Below, piece after piece: positions 34,070 through 42,825 of a stretch of 64,000 nucleotides of DNA (position 1 is the stretch's first letter; the number at the start of each line of letters is the position of its first letter). Source of the DNA: Hymenobacter sp. BT188 (lineage in GTDB: Bacteria > Bacteroidota > Bacteroidia > Cytophagales > Hymenobacteraceae); contig NZ_JACSCW010000005.1 in NCBI RefSeq assembly GCF_014333585.1, positions 186,001 to 250,000 on the forward strand, written 5' to 3'. Position numbers and translations under genes: made by a program. Under the pieces are notes generated by a model that made no database searches, was not told where the DNA came from, and worked only from the letters and a program-made list of their open reading frames with translations.

Positions 34070-36583
34070 ATGAAGAAACAAGATGAATCTGCAGCTCCCC
34101 GCGCCCCTCGCGCGAAAGCTGCCCGCGGCGAAAAAGCCGCTGCTGCCCCCGTTACCAAAACGCAAGTGTACCGGGTATTTGCCGACAACCCCGGCAAAGT
34201 ATTTTCCTATCGTCAACTCTCACGCCGCCTCGGCGTGACCACCAAAGAGCAGCGCGAAGAGGTGTTTGATCACCTCAAAGCCCTGCGCAAATCCAATCAG
34301 CTTACCCTGCTCCAAAACGACGACTACCGCCTTACCGACCCGGCCGCGCTACGCATGCAGCCCGACGCCGGCCAGCGCCCTGAGCGCGGCCGTAACAAGG
34401 GGGGCAAATCTCGGCCAGATGGCGCTGCCATTGAGGCTCAGTTTGGGCAGGATCCACTAGTACATCGTCGGCGCGATGCTGGGTTCGACTTCCCTGGCGA
34501 CGACCGTCAACGCTTCCGCGAGCGACCCGGCTCCGGTGGCGACATCATCACCGGTACGGTAGCTTTGGCTACCAATAAGTACGCTTTCGTAATAAGCGAG
34601 GAAAGCGAAAACGACATCCGCGTTTTCACTGACCGTTTGAAGTTTGCCATGAACGGCGACACAGTACGAGTGCGTCTGCGTGGTGAGCGCGACGGCCGTC
34701 CCGTGGGCGACGTGCTGGAAGTAGTAAAGCGGGAGCGGGAAGAAATAGTAGGCCAACTGACGGTGCAGAACGCCGGCTTCGGTTTCGTATCACCCGACCA
34801 TCGCAAGATGTACTTCGATGTCTTTGTGCCTCACGAAGGCCTCAAAGATGCCCGTAGCGGCGAGAAAGTCCTCGTGCGCATCACGGAGTGGCCTGAGGAC
34901 CCCGGACGTCAGCCTGTGGGCGAAATCGTGCGCTCTTTTGGCCAGGCCGGCGAGAACGAGGCTGAGATCAACGCCATCATGGCGGAGTTTGGGCTGCCGT
35001 TCGAGTTTCCTCAGGATGTGGAGGAAGAGTCGGAAAGTATTTCGGACCGCATTCAGGAAGACGAAATTGCGCGCCGCCGCGACTTCCGCGACATCACCAC
35101 CTTCACCATTGACCCCGCCGACGCTAAGGATTTCGACGACGCGCTATCCATCCAAAAACTGGAGAATGGCAACTGGGAAATCGGCGTTCACATTGCCGAC
35201 GTGACCCACTATGTGCGGCCCGAGTCGATGCTGGAGCGGGAGGCCCGCCACCGCGCAACTTCGGTTTACTTAGTCGACCGCGTGATTCCAATGCTGCCCG
35301 AGCGCCTGTCGAATGGGCTGTGCTCGTTGCGGCCCAATGAAGACAAACTGACTTTCTCAGCGGTGTTTGAGTTGGACGAGAACGGCAAGCTCTATGACTC
35401 GTGGTTTGGCAAAACCGTTATTCACTCCGACCGTCGCTTTGCTTATGGCGAAGCGCAGGAACGTATTGAAACGGGGGAGGGTGACTTTGTTGAAGAGGTA
35501 AATACACTGAACAACATTGCCAAGAAACTCCAGGCTCAGCGCTTCAAGAAAGGTGCTATTGGCTTCGAAACGCAGGAGGTAAAATTCCAGCTAGACGAGA
35601 ATGGTAAGCCGGTGGGCGTGTACGTGAAGGAACGCCAGGATGCGCATAAGCTCATTGAAGAGTTTATGCTACTGGCTAACCGCAAGGTGGCCGACTTCGT
35701 GTTCCAGAAAAAGAAGACCAAGCCGCGCTTCACTATGGTGTATCGTACCCACGATGCGCCCGATGCCGACCGCCTACAGAACTTCGCTTTGTTCGCCAAG
35801 AAGTTTGGTCACGACCTGAACTTGGAGAACCCTAAGAAGCTTTCTAATGAACTGAACAGCCTGTCGGAAAACGTAGTGGGCAAGCCTGAGCAGAATGTAA
35901 TTCAGACCTTGGCTATCCGTACCATGGCCAAGGCTAAGTATACCACTGAGCCGCTGGGTCACTTCGGTTTGGCCTTCGACCACTATTCGCACTTCACTTC
36001 GCCCATCCGTCGCTACCCCGATATGATGGCGCACCGCCTGTTGGAACACTACCTGCAGGGGGGCAAAAACGTGGAGGCTGAGCCCGTAGAAGAAGAGTGC
36101 AAGCACTCCTCCGAGCGTGAAAAGCTAGCTGCAAATGCCGAGCGCGCCAGCATCAAATACAAGCAGGTGGAGTACATGGCTGCCCGCGTAGGTGAGCAGT
36201 TCAAGGGTGTGGTATCGGGCCTCACGGAGTGGGGTATGTATGTGGAAGTGGAGGAGAACAAGTGCGAAGGCATGATCCGCATCAGCGATATTCCCGGCGA
36301 CTTCTTCGAGCTCGACAAGGATAACTACCGCCTCGTTGGCCAGCGCAGCAAGCGCATCATTCAGTTTGGCGACGAGCTGCAAGTCATCGTGAAAGCAGCC
36401 AACCTGCTCGACCGCACCATCGACTTCGAACTGGTAGATGAGCGCCCTATGTCGCAACGCCGCAACGATACACCGCGTCGCGAGGAAAGCGGCCGTAGCC
36501 GTCGGTCGGAGCGAGGACCTGAGCGGGACCGTGGCGGCAAAAGCAGTGGTGGCCCAGGCGGCGGTGGTAAGCGCCGCCGTTAA
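34070..36583 (+). CDS. rnr: Ribonuclease R
   Basis: 837 residues. RNase R degrades structured RNA 3' to 5'. Domains in order: N-terminal helix-turn-helix (VYRVFADNPGKVFSYRQLSRRLGV), two cold-shock domains with VTGTVALATNKYAFV-type strands, the RNB catalytic domain with DPADAKDFDDALS (active-site Asp near residue 360) and FTSPIRRYPDMMAHRLL, an S1 domain (FKGVVSGLTEWGMYVEVEEN) and a basic, Arg/Gly/Ser-rich tail. G6C motifs are at 34399-34405 and 36058-36064; the second encodes QGGKNV between the RNB and S1 domains. Confidence 0.96.
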   Translation: MKKQDESAAPRAPRAKAARGEKAAAAPVTKTQVYRVFADNPGKVFSYRQLSRRLGVTTKEQREEVFDHLKALRKSNQLTLLQNDDYRLTDPAALRMQPDAGQRPERGRNKGGKSRPDGAAIEAQFGQDPLVHRRRDAGFDFPGDDRQRFRERPGSGGDIITGTVALATNKYAFVISEESENDIRVFTDRLKFAMNGDTVRVRLRGERDGRPVGDVLEVVKREREEIVGQLTVQNAGFGFVSPDHRKMYFDVFVPHEGLKDARSGEKVLVRITEWPEDPGRQPVGEIVRSFGQAGENEAEINAIMAEFGLPFEFPQDVEEESESISDRIQEDEIARRRDFRDITTFTIDPADAKDFDDALSIQKLENGNWEIGVHIADVTHYVRPESMLEREARHRATSVYLVDRVIPMLPERLSNGLCSLRPNEDKLTFSAVFELDENGKLYDSWFGKTVIHSDRRFAYGEAQERIETGEGDFVEEVNTLNNIAKKLQAQRFKKGAIGFETQEVKFQLDENGKPVGVYVKERQDAHKLIEEFMLLANRKVADFVFQKKKTKPRFTMVYRTHDAPDADRLQNFALFAKKFGHDLNLENPKKLSNELNSLSENVVGKPEQNVIQTLAIRTMAKAKYTTEPLGHFGLAFDHYSHFTSPIRRYPDMMAHRLLEHYLQGGKNVEAEPVEEECKHSSEREKLAANAERASIKYKQVEYMAARVGEQFKGVVSGLTEWGMYVEVEENKCEGMIRISDIPGDFFELDKDNYRLVGQRSKRIIQFGDELQVIVKAANLLDRTIDFELVDERPMSQRRNDTPRREESGRSRRSERGPERDRGGKSSGGPGGGGKRRR

Positions 36584-36602
36584 ATAGTGGCCATTTAAGA
36601 TT

Positions 36603-36646
36603 AGAAAGCCTGATGGCTGCACAGTGTGCGGACATCAGGCTTTTCT
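36603..36646 (+). terminator. Intrinsic terminator after rnr
   Basis: Arms AGAAAGCCTGATG (36603-36615) and CATCAGGCTTTTCT (36633-36646) with a further pairing of GCACA and TGTGC in the loop, starting 20 nt after the rnr stop. Confidence 0.8.
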
Positions 36647-36702
36647 GTTGCGCTAATTTGCCCCCCAGCATTACGTCTAATCCACTCCAGCCCGTTCCTC
36701 CG

Positions 36703-36710
36703 TACCTTTC
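36703..36710 (+). promoter_or_regulatory. Candidate -7 element (TACCTTTC)
   Basis: Seven of eight matches; 23 nt before GTG 36734, which is one reason to take that codon as the start of the polyprenyl synthase gene. Confidence 0.4.
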
Positions 36711-36733
36711 CCGCCTCAATACATCTTGCCCCT

Positions 36734-37705
36734 GTGAGCCCCACTGATTTCACGCAAAAAATAACCGCCGCCCTGGCTAGTCTTGAGTACGGTCAGCAGC
36801 CAGTAGCCCTCTACGAGCCCATTCGCTACATCATGGCCTTGGGGGGCAAACGCATCCGCCCCTTGCTTACCCTGATGGGCGCTCACCTCTTCACCGATGA
36901 GCTGGACCCCGTGCTACGGCCGGCTTTGGCTACCGAAGTTTTTCACAACTTCACCCTGCTCCACGATGATATCATGGACCAGGCTCCCCTGCGCCGGGGC
37001 CAGCCCACGGTGCATGAGAAGTGGAACGCCAACGTGGCCATCCTGAGCGGCGACGTGATGCTGGTGCGGGCTTATGAGCTGTTCCTAAACGTGCCGCCGG
37101 CCCTATTGCCAACCGTGCTGCGCAAGTTCAGCCAGACCGCAGCCGAGGTGTGTGAAGGCCAACAATGGGACATGGATTTTGAGACGAATGAGCACGTCTC
37201 TATCGAGCAATACCTGGATATGATTCGGCTGAAAACAGCTGTGCTACTCGGCTTTTGTCTGGAGCTAGGAGCCTTGCTGGGTGGTGCTTCCACGGAGGAT
37301 GCCGACCACCTGCGCCAATTCGGTACCGACGTTGGTATCGCCTTCCAACTGCGCGACGATCTGCTAGATGTGTATGGCGACGCGGCTACCTTCGGCAAGC
37401 GCGTAGGCGGCGACATCGTGTCGGATAAGAAAACCTTTCTGCTGCTCACGGCCCAGGCTCAGGCAAATGCCCCCCAGCAAGCTATGCTGGCCCAATACCT
37501 CGGCCAGCCCAGCGCTGACACTGCCGCCAAGGTTCAGGCAATTACAGCAGTCTATGACCAGCTTGGCATCCGCATTCAAACGGAAGCTCGCATAAATGAA
37601 TACTTCCAAGACGCACTTTTGCACCTAGACCGCGTCACGGCACCAACGCCGCGCAAGGCCATTTTGCGGCAGTGGGCACTTGAGCTAATGGCTCGCGAGA
37701 GTTAG
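36734..37705 (+). CDS. Polyprenyl (isoprenoid) diphosphate synthase
   Basis: 323 residues from GTG 36734; the frame extends back to 36626, but the family normally starts near the KITAALASLEY region. It elongates allylic diphosphates with isopentenyl diphosphate. Conserved GGKRIRPLLTLMGAHLF, first Asp-rich motif LLHDDIMDQAPLRRG and second Asp-rich motif FQLRDDLLDVYGD are present, with KKTFLLLTA. The second-last residue before the first Asp-rich motif is not bulky, so a medium to long chain product (octaprenyl-type, for quinones) is likely but not certain. G6C motifs lie upstream (36660) and in GGKRIRP (36841). Confidence 0.92.
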   Translation: MSPTDFTQKITAALASLEYGQQPVALYEPIRYIMALGGKRIRPLLTLMGAHLFTDELDPVLRPALATEVFHNFTLLHDDIMDQAPLRRGQPTVHEKWNANVAILSGDVMLVRAYELFLNVPPALLPTVLRKFSQTAAEVCEGQQWDMDFETNEHVSIEQYLDMIRLKTAVLLGFCLELGALLGGASTEDADHLRQFGTDVGIAFQLRDDLLDVYGDAATFGKRVGGDIVSDKKTFLLLTAQAQANAPQQAMLAQYLGQPSADTAAKVQAITAVYDQLGIRIQTEARINEYFQDALLHLDRVTAPTPRKAILRQWALELMARES

Positions 37706-37842
37706 TTTCGGTTTCTAGCCAAATTTAGGCCCGCTGTCAGCATTTTGCGGTTTAAGTTGAGCTTGGCTATTACTACTGTCGTCAAAGACGCATAGGAGCC
37801 GTAAATGCGGCTTCCTCCTTATTACTTCTTATTTGTCTCCTG

Positions 37843-38481
37843 ATGCTTAATCTGAATGTAGTGCTCGTGCTCGTTATCCTGACGGGGGGCATTTCCTTAT
37901 ACGCTTGGTCAAACCCAACTCTGCGGGAAAGCTGGATCATGACGCCCTTTCTGGTGCGCCGGCGCAACGAGTGGTACCGCTTCCTCACGTCCGGCTTCCT
38001 GCACGCCGACTGGATGCACCTCATCTTTAACATGCTGGCCTTTTACTCCTTTGGCGGCCTCATTCAGGATGTCTTTGTGCAGGTGTTTGGCGTAATGGGC
38101 GGTATCTGGCGGTTTCTACTGCTGTATCTGGGGGGCATTATTGTGTCAGACATTCCTACTTATCTACGCCATCGCAACGACCCCAACTACCACAGCCTAG
38201 GAGCGTCGGGTGGCGTCGCCTCCGTCATTTTTGCAAGTATTCTGTTCCGGCCCATTGAGGGAGGAATCTACATCTTTCCTATTCCTTTTGCCATTCCAGG
38301 TGTTCTTTTTGGTATCCTTTACCTGGCTTATTCCTACTACCAAGGCCGTCGGCAGGGCGATAATATCAACCACGATGCTCACTTCTATGGGGCTATCTAC
38401 GGTATCATCCTGACACTGCTACTCGTTCCGATCTCAGGATCGATTTTCTGGAAAGAAATCCAATCTTATTTATTTAACTAG
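37843..38481 (+). CDS. Rhomboid family intramembrane serine protease
   Basis: 212 residues with six predicted membrane helices. The N-terminal HADWMHLIFNMLAFYSFG motif, GxSG-type LGASGGVAS (catalytic Ser near residue 122) and NHDAHFYGAIYG (catalytic His near residue 180) are all in place, so the protease is probably active. Substrates are unknown. Two G6C motifs are in its coding region (37884-37890 and 38130-38136), both coding Gly-Gly. Confidence 0.92.
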   Translation: MLNLNVVLVLVILTGGISLYAWSNPTLRESWIMTPFLVRRRNEWYRFLTSGFLHADWMHLIFNMLAFYSFGGLIQDVFVQVFGVMGGIWRFLLLYLGGIIVSDIPTYLRHRNDPNYHSLGASGGVASVIFASILFRPIEGGIYIFPIPFAIPGVLFGILYLAYSYYQGRRQGDNINHDAHFYGAIYGIILTLLLVPISGSIFWKEIQSYLFN

Positions 38482-38587
38482 TTGATTATTAAATATTTGT
38501 GTATCAAACATAAGCAAAATAATATCTAATATCTCAGCAGGTCCGTAAAGGGCATCATATCATCTTTTCTCTCCAACAACACCTGCT

Positions 38588-38863
38588 ATGAACAAGCTTC
38601 TTTCTCTTACTAATCGACTGCCCGCTGTAGCCATGCTTTTCTCTCTGGCTTTGGCTCCTCTGCTTGGTGGTTGCTCAGGTCGCAGTTCCAACGGTAACAT
38701 CACCATTGCCGGTATTATCTATCTTTTGCTGGCTGTGCTGGCCGTTGTCAGCCTGATCAAGCAGGACTGGTCTATCGGCAAAAAGATTATTTGGGGCTTG
38801 GTAATATGGTTCTTCCCTTTCCTTGGCTCTATCATCTACTTCCTGTTCTCAGGGCGTAAATAA
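38588..38863 (+). CDS. PLDc_N-domain small membrane lipoprotein, 91 aa
   Basis: Signal peptide with a lipobox-like LLGGC (Cys29) followed by two membrane segments. The C-terminal KIIWGLVIWFFPFLGSIIYFLFSGRK is the PLDc_N (phospholipase D-nuclease N-terminal) motif, a small membrane domain of unknown function. The lipobox makes it a possible lipoprotein, though the family is usually not lipidated. Confidence 0.8.
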   Translation: MNKLLSLTNRLPAVAMLFSLALAPLLGGCSGRSSNGNITIAGIIYLLLAVLAVVSLIKQDWSIGKKIIWGLVIWFFPFLGSIIYFLFSGRK

Positions 38864-38873
38864 CTCCCGCTTA

Positions 38874-38927
38874 AAAAACACGAAAAGGCCCCGCCGCTCG
38901 CTTGCGCCGGGGCCTTTTCGTGTTTTT
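38874..38927. terminator. Bidirectional terminator, 20-bp stem
   Basis: Perfect 20-bp arms (38874-38893 and 38908-38927) with A and T tails; separates the PLDc_N gene from the convergent DUF2939 gene. Confidence 0.93.
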
Positions 38928-38976
38928 AAATTCAATTCTCAGAGCTCTGAATAGTTAGTTAAAATTGCTTGGTTAG

Positions 38977-39606
38977 CTATCTGGTTTTCAGTATGCGCTG
39001 CTTCTCCAATCGAGCTGTATGCTTAATTAAGGTGCCCATATTGGCAATTTCCGTCACGCGCCAGTAGTCACCTTGGTCGAGCATTTTCAATTCCAGAACC
39101 AGAGTAGTGTCGTATTGAGGTTGCGTTATTTCTAAGCCAACCAAAGTTTGGGCATCCTGTTGATTAACGTATTTGATCCCCTTGAATTGAGGGTTTGGCC
39201 CAATCACCCGACCGGCCAACCCCATCACCGACACGTTCATTCCACCAATATTTTGTCCTGCTGCGGCCACTTCTTCCGCCGAGCCCGATTCGATATAACG
39301 TCTTACTTCTTGCGTCGCAGATTGTGCCAGCTGCGGCTTCAGCAGCCGTAGGGCGCTTTGAATAATCGCCCCGTTCACGTTCAGTCCTTCCAGTGCGGAG
39401 CTTTCATCCGAAACCTGGTCGACTAAGTTGCGCGCTACCCTATCAACGTCTACGTAGCGCTCAAAAGTGGTAACGTCATGTGTGCGGACAGCATTGGCGG
39501 CTTGCGCAAGCGAGTACTGCGGACTTGCCATTACTACCATGCGATAGTACCAATAGCCACCTGCTCCGACAATTATCAACAGTGCGAGCAACAATACTTT
39601 CTTCAT
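38977..39606 (-). CDS. DUF2939 family protein
   Basis: 209 residues. N-terminal membrane anchor (VLLLALLIIVGAGGYWYY) and a periplasmic domain that begins ASPQYSLAQAANAVRTHDVTTFERYVDVDRVARNLVDQ, which matches DUF2939. The function is unknown. It is read towards the PLDc_N gene. Confidence 0.8.
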   Translation of the reverse strand: MKKVLLLALLIIVGAGGYWYYRMVVMASPQYSLAQAANAVRTHDVTTFERYVDVDRVARNLVDQVSDESSALEGLNVNGAIIQSALRLLKPQLAQSATQEVRRYIESGSAEEVAAAGQNIGGMNVSVMGLAGRVIGPNPQFKGIKYVNQQDAQTLVGLEITQPQYDTTLVLELKMLDQGDYWRVTEIANMGTLIKHTARLEKQRILKTR

Positions 39607-39803
39607 AGAGTGTGGTAAAAGGAATTGATTACGCTTTAAGGAGGGCCAAAGTACCGCATTTCATTGCTGGCATCTGGTCTGTATAAATGCCAGAAACATT
39701 CTCTGTTTAAAATCATGCAGTGTATTCTGGGGGGCTTTTTGCCAACTAAAGCTAGCCGAGCAAGAGGTGCATGCGTATTCAGGATTCCCTAATGTGCTGA
39801 AAA

Positions 39804-40646
39804 ATGCCCCCCAAGCCACTTATACTTCCTGAAGTACATGGACATCGTGGTTGTCGTGGCTTGCGCCCTGAGAATACGCTTGCGGGCTTCCTTTATGCCT
39901 TAGAGTTGGGGGTAGATGCCCTGGAATTAGATGTCGTCATCTCAGCCGATGAGCAGGTGGTTGTATCGCACGAGCCCTGGCTTTCAGCTGCTATCTGTCG
40001 GGATGCTGCCGGCGAGCGCATCGACCCCGCCAGTGAGCGTTTGCACAATCTTTTTTTGATGCCATACGCTGCCATCCGCCCCTGTGATTGCGGCTCTGTT
40101 CGAAACCCGCGCTTTCCCCATCAACTGCTTAATGCCGCTTACAAACCCCTGCTGCAGGAGGTAATTGCGGAGGCAAATAGGTATGCTCAATACCTCGGCC
40201 GACCGTTGCCATTTTTCAGCATTGAGATAAAAAGCAGCTTGGCTGGGGATGGCATATTGCATCCTTCCCCACCACGCTTCGTCGAACTGGTCTCGGCGGT
40301 CGTGCACGCTGCCGATGTAGCTAAACGTACCACACTGCTGAGCTTCGATAAACGGGTTTTGCAAGCCGCCCGGAACCAAGTTCCGTATCTGCCCTTATGC
40401 CTATTGGTTGAAGATGCACATCCGCTTGCTGATCACCTGAGGGAGCTGGGTTTTGTGCCCGCTGTCTATGGCCCAGAGCACCGCCTTGTCGATGAGAAAC
40501 TCGTAGCAAAAGCCCATACTCATGGCATGCGAATCATTCCCTGGACAGTAAACGAACCAGCCGATATGCAACGCCTCCTTACGCTTGGCGTCGACGGTAT
40601 CACTACTGACTATCCTGACCTCCTAGTGGGTTTACTATTACGATAG
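39804..40646 (+). CDS. Glycerophosphodiester phosphodiesterase
   Basis: 280 residues, cytoplasmic, without a signal peptide. It hydrolyses glycerophosphodiesters to glycerol 3-phosphate and an alcohol. Motifs: HGHRGCRGLRPENTLAGF (residues 12-29), ALELGVDALELDVVIS, VVSHEP, FSIEIKSSL and the C-terminal GMRIIPWTVNEPADMQRLLTLGVDGITTDYPD. The start codon ATG 39804 is part of a G6C motif (39806-39812; codons Met-Pro-Pro-Lys). Confidence 0.93.
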   Translation: MPPKPLILPEVHGHRGCRGLRPENTLAGFLYALELGVDALELDVVISADEQVVVSHEPWLSAAICRDAAGERIDPASERLHNLFLMPYAAIRPCDCGSVRNPRFPHQLLNAAYKPLLQEVIAEANRYAQYLGRPLPFFSIEIKSSLAGDGILHPSPPRFVELVSAVVHAADVAKRTTLLSFDKRVLQAARNQVPYLPLCLLVEDAHPLADHLRELGFVPAVYGPEHRLVDEKLVAKAHTHGMRIIPWTVNEPADMQRLLTLGVDGITTDYPDLLVGLLLR

Positions 40647-41005
40647 CACTAAGCAGAAGTGTACCTCTGTTCAGTGTGTAGTAATGCGTCGTCTTCGGGA
40701 TAAAAATTAACTACTTCTTTATACTGGCGAGTTTATTTCAGGCGTACGATATGGTGTTACAAGTGCCCTTAACTAAAAAGTGCTTTTTCAGCCTTATTAG
40801 GCAGGTTTATATTGTATTTATACATATGTAACAAGAATGGTAACGATATGTATTGTTACAGTGAGGCTGTAAAGTGTACAATGTTACGTATTGTAATACT
40901 GTATTGTATTTGCACATTGTGTAACTGTTCGTTTTTGCGAACATATTTGTACGTATGAAACAAATTTAACACCTTTACAGCCCCACCGATATATAACGCT
41001 TAATT
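40647..41005. other. AT-rich gap with GTTAC repeats, before a helix-turn-helix gene
   Basis: 359 nt with no gene, clearly more AT-rich than the flanks. It contains GTTAC/GTAAC at 40756, 40828, 40840, 40855, 40883 and 40921, plus TATTGTATTT and TACATATGTA tracts. The repeats continue into the next gene. No terminator after GDPD was identified. Confidence 0.6.
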
Positions 41006-41392
41006 ATGCCGCACCAGGGCAAAATCCTTCAAGATGCCATCAAAAACAGTGGTATTTCCATCACACGCATTGTGGAGGAACTGGGTATTACGCGTCCAAC
41101 TATCTATCGTAAATTCAAGGAAGAAACACTTGATTACGGTTTCGTAAAGCAAGTTGGCGAAATCATTACACATGATTTTTCGCAAGACTTTACATCGTTA
41201 CAACAAGTAGTGTTACCCTTTGTGTCCGTTACACCTTCTGTTTCTGTTACAAGTGGTGTAACGCATCGCCCTGCGCCGTTACAATCTAGCGATAGTGACC
41301 CTGTTAAGCAGCTTATGGCTCTTCAGGCTAAGTATATAGCCTTGTTAGAGGCCTATAATGAGCTCTTGTTGAAAGTGTACAGTCCTAAGTGA
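41006..41392 (+). CDS. Small helix-turn-helix DNA-binding protein, 128 aa
   Basis: 128 residues. Residues 8-40 (LQDAIKNSGISITRIVEELGITRPTIYRKF) form a helix-turn-helix similar to phage- and XRE-type DNA-binding domains. The middle (residues about 68-98) is Val/Thr/Ser/Pro-rich and encoded by repeats containing GTTAC; the C-terminal helix is amphipathic (QLMALQAKYIALLEAYNELLLKV), possibly for dimerisation. No family name is recognised. Codon use and base composition differ from the neighbours. It lies 6 nt from a parS-like site, so a role at the origin or partition region, or autoregulation on the GTTAC sites, is possible but not shown. Confidence 0.8.
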   Translation: MPHQGKILQDAIKNSGISITRIVEELGITRPTIYRKFKEETLDYGFVKQVGEIITHDFSQDFTSLQQVVLPFVSVTPSVSVTSGVTHRPAPLQSSDSDPVKQLMALQAKYIALLEAYNELLLKVYSPK

Positions 41393-41398
41393 CAAATA

Positions 41399-41414
41399 TG
41401 TTCCACGTGAAACA
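41399..41414. promoter_or_regulatory. parS: parS-like ParB binding site
   Basis: TGTTCCACGTGAAACA matches the bacterial parS consensus TGTTTCACGTGAAACA at 15 of 16 positions. It lies just after the stop codon of the helix-turn-helix gene, about 22 kb from the DnaA-box cluster. ParB binds such sites near the origin to segregate chromosomes. parA/parB genes are not in the window. Confidence 0.85.
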
Positions 41415-41494
41415 TGTGGCCGTTACGGGCGTGTACTAGGGTAGTATAGCAAGTGCCGTTAAGGCCTTGGATTTGCATAAAAAAGCAACAGTAT

Positions 41495-42058
41495 TTAGTA
41501 GCCCAATTGACAGTTCTCATTTCGCAACAGATCGGCCTGCTGAGCCACGGCTAGCATAGAGCGAGCGTTATCAAACTCGACACTGTATTGGGCTTTTAGC
41601 TCCTTGCGTTTGATGGCTTCCATGAAGCGCCGCGTGTCATCAGGAGTTTCTAAAAGCAGGCCCGGCACAGGGGTAGGACGACCATTGTCATCCTTGGCAA
41701 CCATGGTAAAATAGCAGGTGTTGGTATGTTTCACAGAGCCGGTCCGAACGTCTTCGGCAATGACTTTGATACCGATTACGAGCGAGGTGCGACCAACGTA
41801 GTTAACGGAAGCAAGCAGTGATACTAACTCGCCCACCTCAACTGGCTGGAGGAAGTTTACACCATCTACACTCACCGTCACACAGTAAGTGCCGGCGTGC
41901 TTTGCGGCGGCGGCATAAGCTACCTTGTCCATAAGCGATAGCAGAATCCCGCCATGAATTTTGCCCCCCAGATTGGCATATGATGGTATCATAAGTTCGG
42001 TGAGAGTTACCCGCGAGTGGGACACTAAGCGGAATTCGGGTCGGAGGGAAGATGACAT
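41495..42058 (-). CDS. Acyl-CoA thioesterase (hotdog fold)
   Basis: 187 residues from the ATG complementary to 42056-42058; an in-frame ATG at 42238 would add 60 residues of unlikely sequence. It hydrolyses acyl-CoA esters. The hotdog core is LMIPSYANLGGKIHGGILLSLMDKVAYAAAAKHAGTYCVTVSVDG with the DK(V) catalytic helix, then VNYVGRTSLVIGIKVIAEDVRTG, of the BACH/YciA type. A G6C motif (41963-41969, minus sense) codes NLGGK. The C-terminal extension ends ENCQLGY. Confidence 0.88.
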   Translation of the reverse strand: MSSSLRPEFRLVSHSRVTLTELMIPSYANLGGKIHGGILLSLMDKVAYAAAAKHAGTYCVTVSVDGVNFLQPVEVGELVSLLASVNYVGRTSLVIGIKVIAEDVRTGSVKHTNTCYFTMVAKDDNGRPTPVPGLLLETPDDTRRFMEAIKRKELKAQYSVEFDNARSMLAVAQQADLLRNENCQLGY

Positions 42059-42413
42059 AAAAAGAAAGTTCGGGATAAGATGTAAAGACCTAAATGCAGA
42101 AGGCGAGGTGTGGGCCCGTGGGGGAGGCGCGCAGGTAGCCTTCGGGATTGCTCTTAAAGGTGAGCAACACCTAGCTGACTGACGTGAAGATATAGCTCGC
42201 CATGTAGCCCTAGTGTAGCCGATGGCGACCAAGAACACATAATAAGGAAAGTCGTGTCGGAACTAAGAAAGGGTGACTCGCCGACTTACTGATGACAGGT
42301 TTTCCTGTTGGGGCCGAGATAGGGGGCAGCCCATGCTCACATCATTATAGGAGCTGCCACAAAGCATTGAGCTCCGAACCACAAAGGATGATATAGGAAT
42401 AAGGAAAACTGGG
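42059..42413. other. Gene-free region with several short stems, possible structured RNA
   Basis: 355 nt between two minus-strand genes and without an ORF. By eye there are several local inverted repeats: CGCCAT/ATGGCG (about 42198-42228), GTCGG/CCGAC, ACAGG-TTTT-CCTGT and GGAGCT/AGCTCC or GGCAGC/GCTGCC near 42330-42380. No match to tmRNA, SRP RNA, 6S RNA or RNase P RNA was convincing. I cannot name it. Confidence 0.35.
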
Positions 42414-42746
42414 CTAGAGGAAAACCACCTCTTTAATAACGGTTTCACCAACCTCATCATTAATAAGCTCCATTACGCGCGTCTTAGCCATAACGAGTTC
42501 ATGTTTGAGGGGGGCCGAACTTAGGCGCACGAAGAGTTTGCCATTACTGATATAAATCTCCTGGGTCTTGAGGGCTACAGCCTTACCCATAATGCGTTCC
42601 CAACTCGACACGACGAATACCTCATTGAGCTTACCCTGTAAGCGATACGCTTTGAGCAGCGCCTTAATACCATCCTTTAAAGGGACAATATCAGCCTGAC
42701 GCGAGTTGTCGGAGTTGCTTGGTTTTTTCAAGGGAATGCAATACAA
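42414..42746 (-). CDS. DUF721 (DciA-like) protein
   Basis: 110 residues. The central region from PLKDGIKALLKAYRLQG on to SWERIMGKAVALKTQEIYISNGKLFVRLSSAPLKHEL (residues 22-84) is DUF721. DciA, the best-studied member, works as replicative helicase operator (loads DnaB). It lies next to recF and near the proposed origin. The two genes are both on the minus strand, separated by about 80 nt that hold a G7C version of the iterated motif. Confidence 0.85.
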   Translation of the reverse strand: MYCIPLKKPSNSDNSRQADIVPLKDGIKALLKAYRLQGKLNEVFVVSSWERIMGKAVALKTQEIYISNGKLFVRLSSAPLKHELVMAKTRVMELINDEVGETVIKEVVFL

Positions 42747-42825
42747 TAATGCGCGAGCCAGATAGCAGAATAGCTACCGGGGGGGCAAAATTAGATGGCT
42801 ACAAAGGTACGATATTCAAGCTCCG

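Larger units (their letters stand above)
40756..41426. repeat. Dense GTTAC/GTAAC repeat array
   Basis: Thirteen copies in 671 bp: starts at 40756, 40828, 40840, 40855, 40883, 40921, 41198, 41213, 41228, 41246, 41258, 41278 and 41422, on both strands. By chance one or two would be expected. Two copies form an inverted pair GTTACA-5 nt-TGTAAC (41246-41262). The array covers both the upstream region and the coding region of the HTH gene and ends beside a parS-like site. Confidence 0.7.

Noticed and set aside
42059..42413. RNase P RNA candidate
   Set aside because: GGAAAGUC and AGGGUGA occur in plausible order on the plus strand, but the other conserved P RNA elements (CCGGGC after the first motif, ACAGAA near the end) are missing.
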